A stretch of DNA of 64,000 nucleotides, from assembly GCA_930367215.1 (NCBI GenBank), contig OV884056.1, positions 227,841,127 through 227,905,126 on the forward strand, in the 5' to 3' direction. The notes under the pieces are model-generated. The model had not been told where the DNA came from and searched no databases. It saw nothing but the letters and a program-made list of their open reading frames with translations. The position numbers and the translations under genes are program-made. Each line of letters opens with the position of its first letter. The stretch's first letter is position 1. This document shows, one piece after another, positions 55,257 through 64,000 of the stretch. The DNA comes from Pollenia angustigena. Its lineage: Eukaryota; Arthropoda; Insecta; Diptera; Polleniidae.

Positions 55257-55954
55257 TTTCTCTAAAATAAATATTACGGAAGTAATCAACAATTAAAGCG
55301 ACCAATAGTGAGAAAAATGGCATTTTAGCAAACTTTGTGGGCTCAAGGCACGGCCAATAACTATGCAAACTATCTAAAATTTTTTATATATATATATTTT
55401 TTTTTTTTAATTTGGAATCATTCTAAGGGGTTTGCCAAGTGAAAATACGAAAAAAAAAATTGCCCATATAACTTGCGGCCACACTACTGTACATGCATAG
55501 ACTTAAGTAGAGTGTAACGAATATAAAACTACAACAAATAAAATAAGAACTTTTTATTATAAAAACCAACATTCTTACGCACACACACAAGCACCTTTGC
55601 AGACAAAGGAGCAATAGCATTTGACTTAAGCCTAAGAAGTAGAGGAATTATAATATTTACGGTTAATCTCATGGGCAAACACTAACGACAAAAAAGGACT
55701 TTTAAACAAAAAATACGAAGAAGTGGTATAAAAACTTCAAGCTCATAAAGGTAGAGAGTAGTTAGAGAGGGGGTTAGAAATTAGAGCGTTTACAATAATA
55801 GAAGTGATGACGGTATTTTGTGGTTCTGTTTTCGTGCTTGTTTTGCCTACAACATTAAATATATGGGAAGTATACTAGGTTTTTTATAAAGTTTGTAAAA
55901 CATTAATCCTCAATTCAAAGTAATTTCTAAAACTACTATGTTTATCCAACTCCT
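55257..55954. other. unassigned
   Basis: A/T-rich with an A/T microsatellite run at 55385-55410. Nothing recognised. Confidence 0.35.
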
Positions 55955-56112
55955 ATCCAAAAGTGTTCCATTATTACAACTTTACTTTAACCTGAAGTAA
56001 GCGATAAGTTAAAGGAAGGTTTATCCTACCTGGTAGGTTACGGTCAAGTTGTAATAATGAAACACTACGGTTGATAAAATTCTACATTTAACTAACGGTC
56101 AGTTTTGAAAAC
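55955..56112. mobile_element. Harbinger-like foldback MITE, second copy (left end lost)
   Basis: AAAAGTGTTCCATTATTACAACTTTACTTTAACCT equals 6566-6600. The right part TTGATAAAATTCTACATTTAACTAACGGTCAGTTTTGAAAACTAGCC ends before TAA like the copy at 9543. Confidence 0.7.
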
Positions 56113-56289
56113 TAGCCTAAGGCTTAAATACAAATGGAAATTTGAATCTGACATTAAAATTTTTCATAAGGCTTATCAATTTTTCGTTTTCAGAGGTAAA
56201 GTTTAATGAAACACAATTAAGGCTTTGATTTCGATGAAACTTTAAATTCATTTTAATGCTTGGACGCTGTCATTACGTACGAAATACAA

Positions 56290-56560
56290 TGTCATTTAAA
56301 TGACCGCCTCTAGATTGGTTGCAGCAGTCGATCCTTCTGAGGTACTTTTGACAACTTTTTGCTCATTATAGGCAGTGTCTCGGCGAGATCTTGACAAATG
56401 TTGGGTTTGAAATGCTAAAGCTGGAGGTCCACACCAGCGTTGAGGTGAAAACGCGTTGTGTGTACCTCCAGCTTTAGGGTATTTCCGCGAAGAAACGTAG
56501 CCCCACAAAAAAATCCCACCGGCGTCATATCCCATGATCTTGTAAGCCAATCAGGGTTAC
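56290..56560 (-). pseudogene. mariner-like transposase fragment
   Basis: The minus strand gives LAYKIMGYDAGGIFLWGYVS followed by SRKYPKAGGTHNAFSPQ. The block W--RS-D-TP--FFLWGYVKS of IS630/mariner-type transposases is recognisable after allowing for frame slips, with D-MTPVGFFLWGYV in the neighbouring frame. It covers only the third catalytic region and part of the C-terminus. A 19-base direct or inverted echo AAAGCTGGAGGT/ACCTCCAGCTTT at 56418 and 56464 makes a local hairpin. Confidence 0.55.
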
Positions 56561-56737
56561 CTTCACGTATTACTTAAAAGGTCGCTTTATAAAAATAAAG
56601 GCGCACAAAAAAGTCGTTTGAGAAAATAAAAGCCGCACATCTTTTTTGAAGTTTTTTATTAATTAAAAGCATAGCAAAACAAAACAACAATTAAATCAAA
56701 ACAGTCAGTTGCATTTTTTTCATTTTCATTTTATATT

Positions 56738-56980
56738 CAGGTATGTGATGGAAAACGTTTAAAAAAATAAGATTTGAAAACGATAACGTCGTTTTCAGTA
56801 TCCTTAAAAATTGATTACTAATACATTTTCCTCTTTTTCCTGTCTATATTCTTTTAAATTTTATATCATGTCTGTTAATTGAACTGTTTTAAAAAAAGGC
56901 TTTAATTCGGAAATGGATTTTAAATCGGTTGAAATTCAGCACACCTGCTAAAAACGATCGTTTTTATCATCACATACCTG
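56738..56980. mobile_element. MITE of the CAGGTATGTGATG family, copy 4 (complete)
   Basis: CAGGTATGTGATGGAAAACG...CGTTTTTATCATCACATACCTG, 243 bp. Subterminal palindromes AACGATAACGTCGTT and AAAACGATCGTTTT. It is the cleanest copy and defines the family. Confidence 0.85.
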
Positions 56981-57117
56981 ATTATTAATATGTTTTTCCA
57001 TTTCGCTAAAGATCATTGTTTTAGTTCACTTAAAGCTGTTTTCAAACAATGCAAAAAGGCCGCTTTAACTCCATGTCTTGGTTAAACCATTTATACTTCA
57101 GTTCCCAGTTTTTCGAA

Positions 57118-57270
57118 TTTTTTTTTTTTTTTTTAGCTCCCTATGCTTATCCCCGCGAAGCTATACGCTTGTCAACAGGAAAGAAACCAGAGTCTCTGGT
57201 GGGAATCGAACCCACAACCCCGGGGCTGATAGACTAGCTCACTACAAGCTTGCCTACCGGGGTACTCATA
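57118..57270 (-). repeat. tRNA-related SINE, family 2, with poly-A tail
   Basis: On the minus strand: GGTAGGCAAGCTTGTAGTGAGC (A-box region), CTAGTCTATCAGCCCCGGGG, the B box GTGGGTTCGATTCCCACC, AGAGACTCTGG, a short unrelated body and an 18-base A tail at 57119-57136 (T run on the plus strand). Copies at 37363 and 43945 share the B-box half. Confidence 0.75.
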
Positions 57271-57291
57271 ATATACTGTGGTATATGCCGG

Positions 57292-57336
57292 ATTTAAAAC
57301 AAAAACAAAATTTCGAAATTTGTTTTTGTTTTAAAT
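57292..57336. repeat. hairpin with ATTTAAAACAAAAACAAA arms
   Basis: 18-base perfect arms over a short centre. The arms are the same as in the hairpin at 25870-25919. Confidence 0.85.
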
Positions 57337-58144
57337 GGAATTTGAACGGACAAGTAAGGCGCTCGTGTTCTATAAACTAAACATAAGTTTTTTTAAAAAG
57401 TTGATTCAACTTCTACTTCAGCAACAATTTGTATGAAATTGTCCGATTTTAAATAATTTTATTTAGCTTTGAATGAAAATTTGAACAAAATTTTCCAACA
57501 AATAATAATAAATACATATGTACAATGTACATTGTACATTGTTCTGAGCAAAATTTTTCAAAATGTGTGTGGTCGCCAAAAAAATGTTTACTCTATTATG
57601 AACACTAGTGAGAATGTTGCCGCCTATTGTGAACAAAGCTTAATTCAAACTAAACAAAAATTCTTTTGAATGAAAATTCGTATAATTAACAACATTTTTC
57701 CAACTTTTTAAATGTGAATTAAGATATTTTGTCAAAATTAAATGAGCAGTGCAAACACCACAGTTTTTTATTTTAAAATGATTTTTTGCTAAAACTATTC
57801 TTTGAAACTTTTGCTGAAAACTTGCAAAAAAATTCTTAAATGCATTGCATACATGACAAAAGGTTGCACAAAATTAATAAAATTGTTGCCAACGGAACAA
57901 TAATCAGAATAATAAGAACATTTACAATTTACTGCAAATTAAATGTTTCTTGTGAGAAACTTTACAAATAGTGTAAAAGGTCGCATGAACATTAAAAAAG
58001 TCGCAAAGGTCGGTGAGGAAAAAAGTCTCACAAAAAGTCGTAGGCCGCTAAAAAATGGTCAAATAGCAACTTTAGTCGGGCGAACGGTAGGTAACACGTC
58101 GACGAAACGTGAAATAACTCTTTCTGGAAACTTCAAATGCTAAA
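57337..58144. other. unassigned
   Basis: TACAATGTACATTGTACATTG at 57519 is a short palindromic duplication. Open frames (57469-57669, 57943-58143) show no family traits. Confidence 0.35.
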
Positions 58145-58560
58145 AAGCACCATCTTGCTGAAACCACATATCGTCCAGTTCATAATCTTAAAATGCATGC
58201 CAAAAAACGCCGGTAATCATACGGCCATAGCGCTTTGAATTGAGGGTAACGTTTCTTCCAGCGCCATTTCAACAACGGCCAAATGCCGCCTGCAGACAAT
58301 ATTGCGCATCAGGCCGCCCTTTTTTCTGGATGCAATGGTTTTTCCACAATAACTTCTGGGTTCTTCGAGTCCCATATGCAACAACTTTGCTTGGTAACGC
58401 AACTACCACTTGAGAAATGTGGTTCATCGCTAAAAAAAAATTTGGTTCGAAAAATGGGCATTGGCAGCCTATTGCTCTAGCACCCAATCAGCATATCTAC
58501 GGCGTTGTGAATGGTCAGCCGCAACTGCTTTAGAACTCGTTTTTGTTTTAAATTTAATTG
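58145..58560 (-). pseudogene. mariner-like transposase fragment, first catalytic region
   Basis: On the minus strand, with frame slips: SDEPHFSSGSCVTKQSCCIW (about 58425-58365), DSKNPEVIVEKPLHPEK (to 58325), and then a stop followed by AILSAGGIWPL. This is the FSDEAHF-LNGYVNKQN-RIW--ENP---EKPLHPQKVTVWC block of the IS630/mariner group. The first catalytic aspartate (SDE) is readable. Stops and frame slips abound. The rest of the gene is absent here. Confidence 0.65.
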
Positions 58561-58847
58561 TTCTAGAGAAAGAATTCTTACGCACTTTGGAAATACGCTT
58601 TTACCTTTTTTGACGAGAATCGGTCTACTTTTTCACCTTGCCCCAATACAAATTTTTTAAACAAATTTTGAGGAAATCGTATTTTCGAATTACGAAAATC
58701 ACTTTCAACGCAATTAGTGGCAACATGCATAATGTTGCCACAGTTTGGAAAATATAACATTAAATAAGTTTATTCCAAATTTTGTGAAAGTAGTTCTAGA
58801 ATTAAACGTAGGTCCCTCCCAAAAATCTATTACAGACTAATAACTCT

Positions 58848-59114
58848 CATATCGACCCCTAACAGCGAAAATAATGTAAGCGCCAAAAACCAAATTTTAC
58901 AGGAGAGAGCTTTTTTGTTTTATTTCATATTAATTTTGTAGGAAATTTGTCGCTTACACTAAAATTGTTTTTGCTATAAAATCGTAACGGTACATTATGT
59001 GACCATGATATTTTAGGAGATGATGCAAGTGTTGCCAATAAAGTCATTTATTAAAAAAAACAAAAATTGAAAATCATGTCGCTTACGTTATTTTCGCTGT
59101 TAGGGCTCGATATG
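58848..59114. mobile_element. foldback MITE, CATATCGA.CCCTAACAGCG termini
   Basis: CATATCGACCCCTAACAGCG, AAAATAATGTAAGCG is mirrored at 59081-59114 with two or three differences. 267 bp, no coding frame. Confidence 0.85.
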
Positions 59115-59214
59115 TTTGTGTTTCCGATAAAATTAGGCACAAATAACTCTTTATTAACTATAACTTCATTACAGGATAGGTGCCAAATTGACCATTGGTT
59201 TCTAATAAATCTGT

Positions 59215-59280
59215 TAATAGTCACAAGTGATGCAGGGTATTATGTGATCGGGGTTGACCGAGTCTACTTTCTTCCTTTTT
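59215..59280 (+). repeat. Helentron-like 3' terminus fragment
   Basis: AGGGTATTATGTGATCGGGG, TTGACCGAGTCTACTTTCTTCC parallels the end of the element at 19109-19807. Confidence 0.55.
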
Positions 59281-59358
59281 TGTAAGGGGTATTAAAGAGA
59301 TTATATACTGATAATTGTTGCGTAACCTCTTGTCCTTTTCTGTAATTTTTGTGTACAT

Positions 59359-59376
59359 GTGTGTGTGTGTGTGTGT
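59359..59376. repeat. (TG)n microsatellite
   Basis: About nine TG units. Confidence 0.95.
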
Positions 59377-59389
59377 ATATGTTTATGTG

Positions 59390-59949
59390 TGTGACAGTAC
59401 AAGTGTGACACCCAAGACTATTTTCTAATTCTGCCACTGGTTCTTGTGCTCTTCTACTTCTCTAAATATTTCTTATATTTGTTGACACTTGTGGTATTAG
59501 AAAAGGCTTAAAAGCTTTTACAACCTTTTAAAAGCACCATATTTTTTATCTTTTAGATTAAAACAACACAAATATACAAACACATTCATATCAATACACA
59601 CACATTCACACAAACACTAGTAGATAATGTTAAAGTATGTGTATGAGTTAAAGCATGTACATATGTATGTGTATTTAATATGAAAAGGGTTTTTTATGAA
59701 AGTTTGCATAACGTCTAACTACAACATCTAACGCGTATGTGACCAAAAATACTTTGTGGCTTGTCTTAATATTTCTGTTATGCAATTGTATTAATGCGTA
59801 GGCATGTGTTTTATTTATGTAAATAAATAGAAGTAGGTCTTCAAATTAAATTAAATAATCATTTTAAATTATTAAAAAACTTAACTTATATAAAAAAGTT
59901 TTTGGGAAATATGCTTTGGAAATTTAAATATTTATTTGTGTCTGCAGGG
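59390..59949. other. unassigned
   Basis: Simple ACACA/TGTATG sequence near 59570-59680; otherwise nothing recognised. Confidence 0.35.
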
Positions 59950-59952
59950 GAT

Positions 59953-60600
59953 TGTTACGTTATGCGATTTTCATGCAAATGCATGTTTTTTCTTGATAGT
60001 CTAAGATTGATGACGACCAATTACACAAGGGAACAAATTTGAACTTTTTTGTGCGGTCTGAAGTTCGATTACAAATTTTTATTAATTTGAGGTCACTGAT
60101 TTCAAATCTAATATTCATTTTTCTCTTATACCGTTATGTCCAAAATAAAGGCTCTTTCACTTCATATATTGGAATAACTTGAAAACGGTTGACCATATTA
60201 AGTTCAAAAAAAACTCGGCAAAAATATAATCTTTAAGCTTTGCTTACATTGTTTTTAATTATTATAGTTTCAGAGATCTCGTTGAATTTTGAAGAAAAAA
60301 TAGGAAAATTTTGAAAAAAAAAAAACAAATTGTTTGTTCTTTAAAAATTCATACCAAATAAAAATGCGAAAAAGTTTTGGTGCACAACTTTTGATTTTAT
60401 TCACAATTTAATGAGAAAACAGAATATCGATTTTAATATATACTTGACCATACTTGAGCTTCAACTTTGGTCGACGTTGAGAGATCATTTTTCATGTACA
60501 AAAGCTTTTTAACAGACAAAGGTTTACTTTTGATAATATTTATTTGATTATGCAAACTAAAATTTAAATTAAAAAATTTTATACTTTTGAATTACGAAGA
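59953..60600 (+). pseudogene. second relic of the hAT element at 35222
   Basis: The start TTATGCGATTTTCATGCAAATGCATG and, after about 450 unrelated bases, the coding block at 60448-60540 (STLVDVERSFF-type, then YKSFLTDKGLLL) match 35222-36000. The intervening catalytic part is replaced by unassigned sequence. The block is the hAT C-terminal dimerisation motif. One T insertion breaks the frame inside ERSFF. Confidence 0.55.
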
Positions 60601-61105
60601 ATTGAAACATCAATAGAATTTTTTATTTTTTTTTTGTTTTAAATAATATTGTACCGAAAATCCTTAATTTTTTAATAAATCTGACTTTTTATTAACTTTG
60701 TCTCCCATATCCCTGGAACACCGAAATTTTTTTTGTTTTCAATTTTGTTACAACTTCATGTAAAAACTAGAGTTGTCAATTATTCGCCTTTCAAATTTGT
60801 TCGAATAATTCAAATAATTGTTTTTGTTCGTTCCATCAAACGATTAAGTCTAAAAAATTATTCGATTAATCGATGAGAATAACGAATAAAAAATATTATT
60901 ATTACAAAAAATTTACGTTTTTTAAATTGATACCATTCCATTCCATTCATCTACAACAATCTTCTTTATTTTTATATTTGCTTGTCAAATATTTGTTTAA
61001 TAAGAACATAAAATACATTTTTGAAATACTATGAGTACTTAACATGCTTTTTACTTACTTAACATTGAGATTAATTACAATCAGGGCAATGGCTACAATA
61101 TTTTA

Positions 61106-61834
61106 AAGGGTGGTCCAACCATAATGCACGATGTTAATTGTGAGCCGCACTTTATTGTCAATTTTTTAGACAAAGTTAATTTGACATTTCTCTGTTTTAG
61201 TGTTTGACAAATTCAACCATGGAAAGGTATACAATTGAGCAGCGCGTTATGTTTGTTGAAGTCTTTTACGAAAATGGGGGTATAAATTTAAATGAATTTC
61301 GGGCACTTCGTGGTTTTATTGGTCAGCATAATCGACTAAATGTGTCCACAATCGGGAGAAATGTGAAAACTGCTGTGCATGCTCGCGCAGGTCGTTGATG
61401 GGCTGTGGCGTCATCGGGCCGCATTTCTTCGACAATGGTGTTCGATATCACGACATGATAACGGACTTCTTGTAGCCAGAAATTGAGGATATGAACATGG
61501 AAGATATGTGGTTCCAATTCTTTTGCGCTCTTTCGGCTCTTTTGCGCGAAAAATTCAATGTTCGTGTTAAAGGAAAAATTGTACGTCAATAAGCCAAGAA
61601 CAATTCAAGGTAATTCAGCACATTAATGATATAGAACCTTCATTTTGTCTCAGAATTATTGAAAATATCGGCCATCGGAAAGAGGTATGCCACTGTAGCC
61701 GTGGCGAGCATTTGGCCGATATTTTGTTTCAAACATAATTGTCATAGATCTTTCTATAACAATAAAAAATATTCTCTGAAAACTTTATGCTTTATTTACA
61801 ATTAACAACGTGCGTTTTGGTTGGGCCACCCCTT
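61106..61834 (+). mobile_element. mariner-like element, internally deleted
   Basis: AAGGGTGGTCCAACCATAAT...ATGTTAATTGT on the left is mirrored by ACAATTAACAACGTGCG...TTGGGCCACCCCTT on the right (about 36-bp TIR with several mismatches). It carries fragments of the transposase (next entry) and is nested in the hAT-like element. Confidence 0.8.
61219..61730 (+). pseudogene. mariner-like transposase, broken
   Basis: ATG at 61219 starts MERYTIEQRVMFVEVFYENG, a helix-turn-helix typical of the family, followed by LRGFIGQHNRLNVSTIGRNV and a stop at 61396. A large part is then missing. The next readable block, 61401-61520, is GVIGPHFFDNGVRYHDMITD followed by EIEDMNMEDMWFQ, just before the second catalytic site (relatives: MWFQQDGATCHT). 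Another deletion removes that site. YVNKPRTIQ at 61573-61600 and a C-terminal CGRGEHLADILF-like block follow. The copy lacks its catalytic core. Confidence 0.75.
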
Positions 61835-62195
61835 ATAAAATCATTAAAAACGTATCAGAATAAATCATATGCTAAGCTGCTATTTATTTTTTAATAAAAA
61901 AATTGTTCGATTAATCGACATTAATTAATCGATTTATTCGAAAATCGCCATTTTAAAATTAATCGAACAAAAGTTTGGGTATATTTGATCGATTAATCGA
62001 ATTATTCTTAATCGGCTAACAACTCTAGTAAAAACCCAAATTTGCAGAAATTAACAATATTTGGTTCCGCAAATTTTACATAGAAAACTTTATTAAAAAA
62101 GCAACAAAAAAACGTTACTATACCAAAAACGGAGAGAAGGCGAACTAACAGACATTTATTTATACAAAAACTATATTTTAAAAGAAATTAGACGT

Positions 62196-62330
62196 GGGTT
62201 CACACTATGAAAGTTTTCTTTCAGAAAGTTTGAGTTTATGGGTGAGAGAGGAGAGAAGAATTGCCTATTCACTTCACCTCTTACCTATAAAGTCAGACTT
62301 TCTGAAAGAAAACTTTCATTGTGTTAACCC
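62196..62330. mobile_element. foldback MITE, GGGTTCACACTATGAAAG arms
   Basis: The 38-bp arms GGGTTCACACTATGAAAG..TTTCTTTCAGAAAGT and the mirrored right side (ACTTTCTGAAAGAAAACTTTCA..GTGTTAACCC) enclose about 60 bp. Confidence 0.8.
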
Positions 62331-62408
62331 AGACAAACTATGATGGTAAAAAGACGTAACAGAAAGAGTATTGACTGTGTTACTGAGGAATTCGTTCGTT
62401 AGAATACA

Positions 62409-62641
62409 GGGGACTAATCACCGCATTCGATACTATCGTATCGAATAAACTATCGAATTTTTTGGCATACGATAAACACTGACGTATCGAATGAATGCTC
62501 GATAAATGTAATGTCGAGTTACTCGATAGCGAATGCTATTATTTCAAATTCAATACATTTCATTCGATATCGAGTTTCATGATACCAAAATAAATAATTT
62601 CGATCAATTTTGCTCGATATCGTATGCGGTGATTAGACCCC
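62409..62641. mobile_element. MITE, GGGG(A/T)CTAATCACCGCAT termini
   Basis: GGGGACTAATCACCGCATTC and the inverse of GATGCGGTGATTAGACCCC-type sequence form a 24-bp TIR. The 233-bp body is crowded with TATCGAAT/ATTCGATA words in both orientations. Confidence 0.8.
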
Positions 62642-62784
62642 AGCTATGGAGTTGTCGAGAGAAAAGAACTTAAACAAGCAAATATTAAAATTCGTTGATA
62701 AAAAGGCTTAATACTAAAAACTTAAACACATAAAAAATATATGCAAAAAAAAAAAAGTACGTCACAGTACCGCTACGACAAAGT

Positions 62785-62820
62785 CCAGCCTGACCATATT
62801 ATACCCAACACCGCAGTATC
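62785..62820. repeat. Helentron-like terminus fragment
   Basis: CAGCCTGACCATATTATACCCAACACCGCAG fits the subterminal block next to a degraded hairpin. Confidence 0.4.
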
Positions 62821-62939
62821 TAAAAGCGAGTGTATGGCTATACGATTGGGGACCTATCTATGTTAGTCTTAAATTTAATTTTACAAATGGAGTTAGGCCT
62901 CACCAGCTAAATGTATATAAACAAACGCTAATTTATTGA

Positions 62940-63040
62940 AAATGTTCCAGTTTTTAGTGCATATTTTTAATTTTTTTAATGCATATTTTGGAGTTTTTAG
63001 TGCATATTTTCGGTTTTTTAGTGCATGGAAATCTCATCTC
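62940..63040 (-). repeat. terminal fragment of the TGCATATTTT hAT family
   Basis: TTTTTAGTGCATATTTT occurs three times, followed by GTGCATGGAAATCTCATCTCTAG, which inverted (CTAGAGATGAGATTTCCATGCAC) resembles the starts at 35222 and 59953. Confidence 0.55.
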
Positions 63041-63583
63041 TAGTTATTACATATTTTATTTAAAAATAAAGTATCTATTTGCATTCTATTAAGCAAAAAG
63101 TTAATGACGTTTCAGACATAAAAACATAAATAATTTTTTTAATTATATTTTATATTATTGTAGAAATGCCCTAAACAAAATATAAAATTGAATTGAAAAA
63201 AAATTCAGTAAAAATATTATTTTTAACCTCTGCTGGCTAACCGCTGAAAAAATAAGAAAACATATTAATAAAAGTTTACAACGTTGCCCATGAAAAGTTG
63301 TACCCGTATTCTTGGAGTAACTCCAAATGGAACCGCAAACTGTATAAAACATTTTTCTCATGGCACAAAAAGTATTTATATAAGGAGCACAACATTACGA
63401 ATATACTTTCGTGAAATGTTGTGTGCAGCACTCTTAAAACAAACCATATCGCTCGTTTACTTCAATAGTGAGATAACTCAAAAATAACCATTTCGAGATA
63501 AACGCGTTTAATGTTTTTGATTTGCTTTAGCCACTTAGAGAAAATAATGACACATTCTCTTAAAACTTGGAAAGTTGTTTTAT

Positions 63584-63926
63584 ATATTGCTCTTTTGCTT
63601 CAATAGTGACATAACTCAAAAATAAAATTTTGGAGTTAGTGATGCAGAATGGTTCACTCACTATGTTTTTCTTTATATTGTGTATAATATCATCTTTATC
63701 CCCCTCATGCAAAAAAAGTTAAAGTATACTTTAATTAACCAACACATTAAGCCCAGCAAAACTGTATGGGCTAATGTGAACTTTAACTTTTTTTGCATAA
63801 GGGGGATAAGGATGAATGTTAAACACAATATAAAGAAAAACATAGTAAACCATTCTGCATCATTAACTACAAAATTATATTTTTGAGTTACGTCACTATT
63901 GAAGTAAACGAGCAATATAAAAAAAC
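63584..63926. mobile_element. foldback element with arms of about 145 bp
   Basis: The left arm (TATATTGCTC..TTTGCTTCAATAGTGACATAACTCAAAAAT onward to 63727) and right arm (63780-63926) are mirror images. Matching blocks include GATGCAGAATGGTT/AACCATTCTGCATC and CCCCCTCATGCAAAAAAAGTTAAAG and its inverse. The outer part recurs a third time at 63450-63486. Confidence 0.8.
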
Positions 63927-63944
63927 AAGCTAGTGAGTTGTTAC

Positions 63945-64000
63945 CGGTGAGGCTGAATCTTATATACCCACTACTATCAGAAATAAAAAGGGAATAACCA
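63945..64000. repeat. Helentron-like terminus fragment at the window edge
   Basis: GTGAGGCTGAATCTTATATACCCACTACTATC has the style of the subterminal block following a hairpin; the rest lies outside the window. Confidence 0.4.

Larger units (their letters stand above)
60768..62027. mobile_element. hAT-like element, TAGAGTTGTC termini, with ATTCGATTAATCGA repeats
   Basis: The ends TAGAGTTGT and ACAACTCTA are flanked by a perfect 8-bp duplication GTAAAAAC (60760-60767, 62028-62035). Subterminal words ATTCGATTAATCGA recur at both sides. The middle is a mariner-like element. Confidence 0.8.

Noticed and set aside
58269..58487. Separate small gene on the minus strand
   Set aside because: It is a shifted frame of the mariner-like fragment 58145-58560.

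Overview
This window is eukaryotic, AT-rich DNA with the look of a dipteran (probably calyptrate or other higher fly) repeat-rich region. The reasons are the transposon families present (Ty3/Gypsy, Copia, Jockey-type LINEs, Tc1/mariner, hAT, PIF/Harbinger-like, pogo-like, piggyBac-like, Helitron and DINE-1/Helentron-like elements) and the dense short palindromic MITEs. I recognise no host protein-coding gene, no canonical tRNA or rRNA gene and no CRISPR. The species assignment is inference. Nearly everything that can be explained is a transposable element, most of it broken and much of it nested.

Layout. 1-2000: a decayed protein-coding repeat (846-1576) and a 171-bp tandem duplication. 2010-5582: Ty3/Gypsy body without LTRs. 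5733-6275: small repeats, including an old copy of a tRNA-related element. 6509-9543: a Harbinger-like foldback MITE split by a 5'-deleted Copia element. 12525-14643: a Helentron-like element split by a LINE. 14814-18035: mariner relic, MITEs and palindrome-rich elements. 18037-20437: foldback containing a TIR element that itself contains a Helentron-like element. 20506-23592: hAT-like element containing hammerhead-ribozyme-like palindromes, a MITE and, inside that MITE, a tRNA-related retroposon. 23640-25530: Helentron-like, then Harbinger-like, then pogo-like, nested three deep. 27763-32584: Tc1 relic and a piggyBac-like element with a perfect 1.13-kb pentanucleotide array. 33280: a second kind of hammerhead-like motif. 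35222-37500: hAT relic, second copy of the TIR element, SINE. 38160-44273: Helitron-like shell holding a Jockey LINE, a solo LTR, a hAT element and further MITEs, up to five levels deep.

44286-49443: a 5.1-kb head-to-head inverted array of about nine 563-bp units, each with a tRNA-Ser-like stretch, flanked by a perfect 13-bp target-site duplication. 49450-52475: LINE C-terminus and a full Helentron-like element. 53277-58560: Tc1 and mariner relics, foldbacks, MITEs and a SINE. 58848-64000: small foldbacks, a hAT-like element containing a mariner, and a terminal palindrome.

The two strongest leads are (1) the 563-bp array, whose ends and inversion look like target-primed reverse transcription of one concatemeric RNA with twin priming, and (2) the hammerhead-like motifs at 20689-20751 and 21335-21621, in which two diverged sequence versions keep helix I paired by compensatory change and keep a self-complementary helix III.
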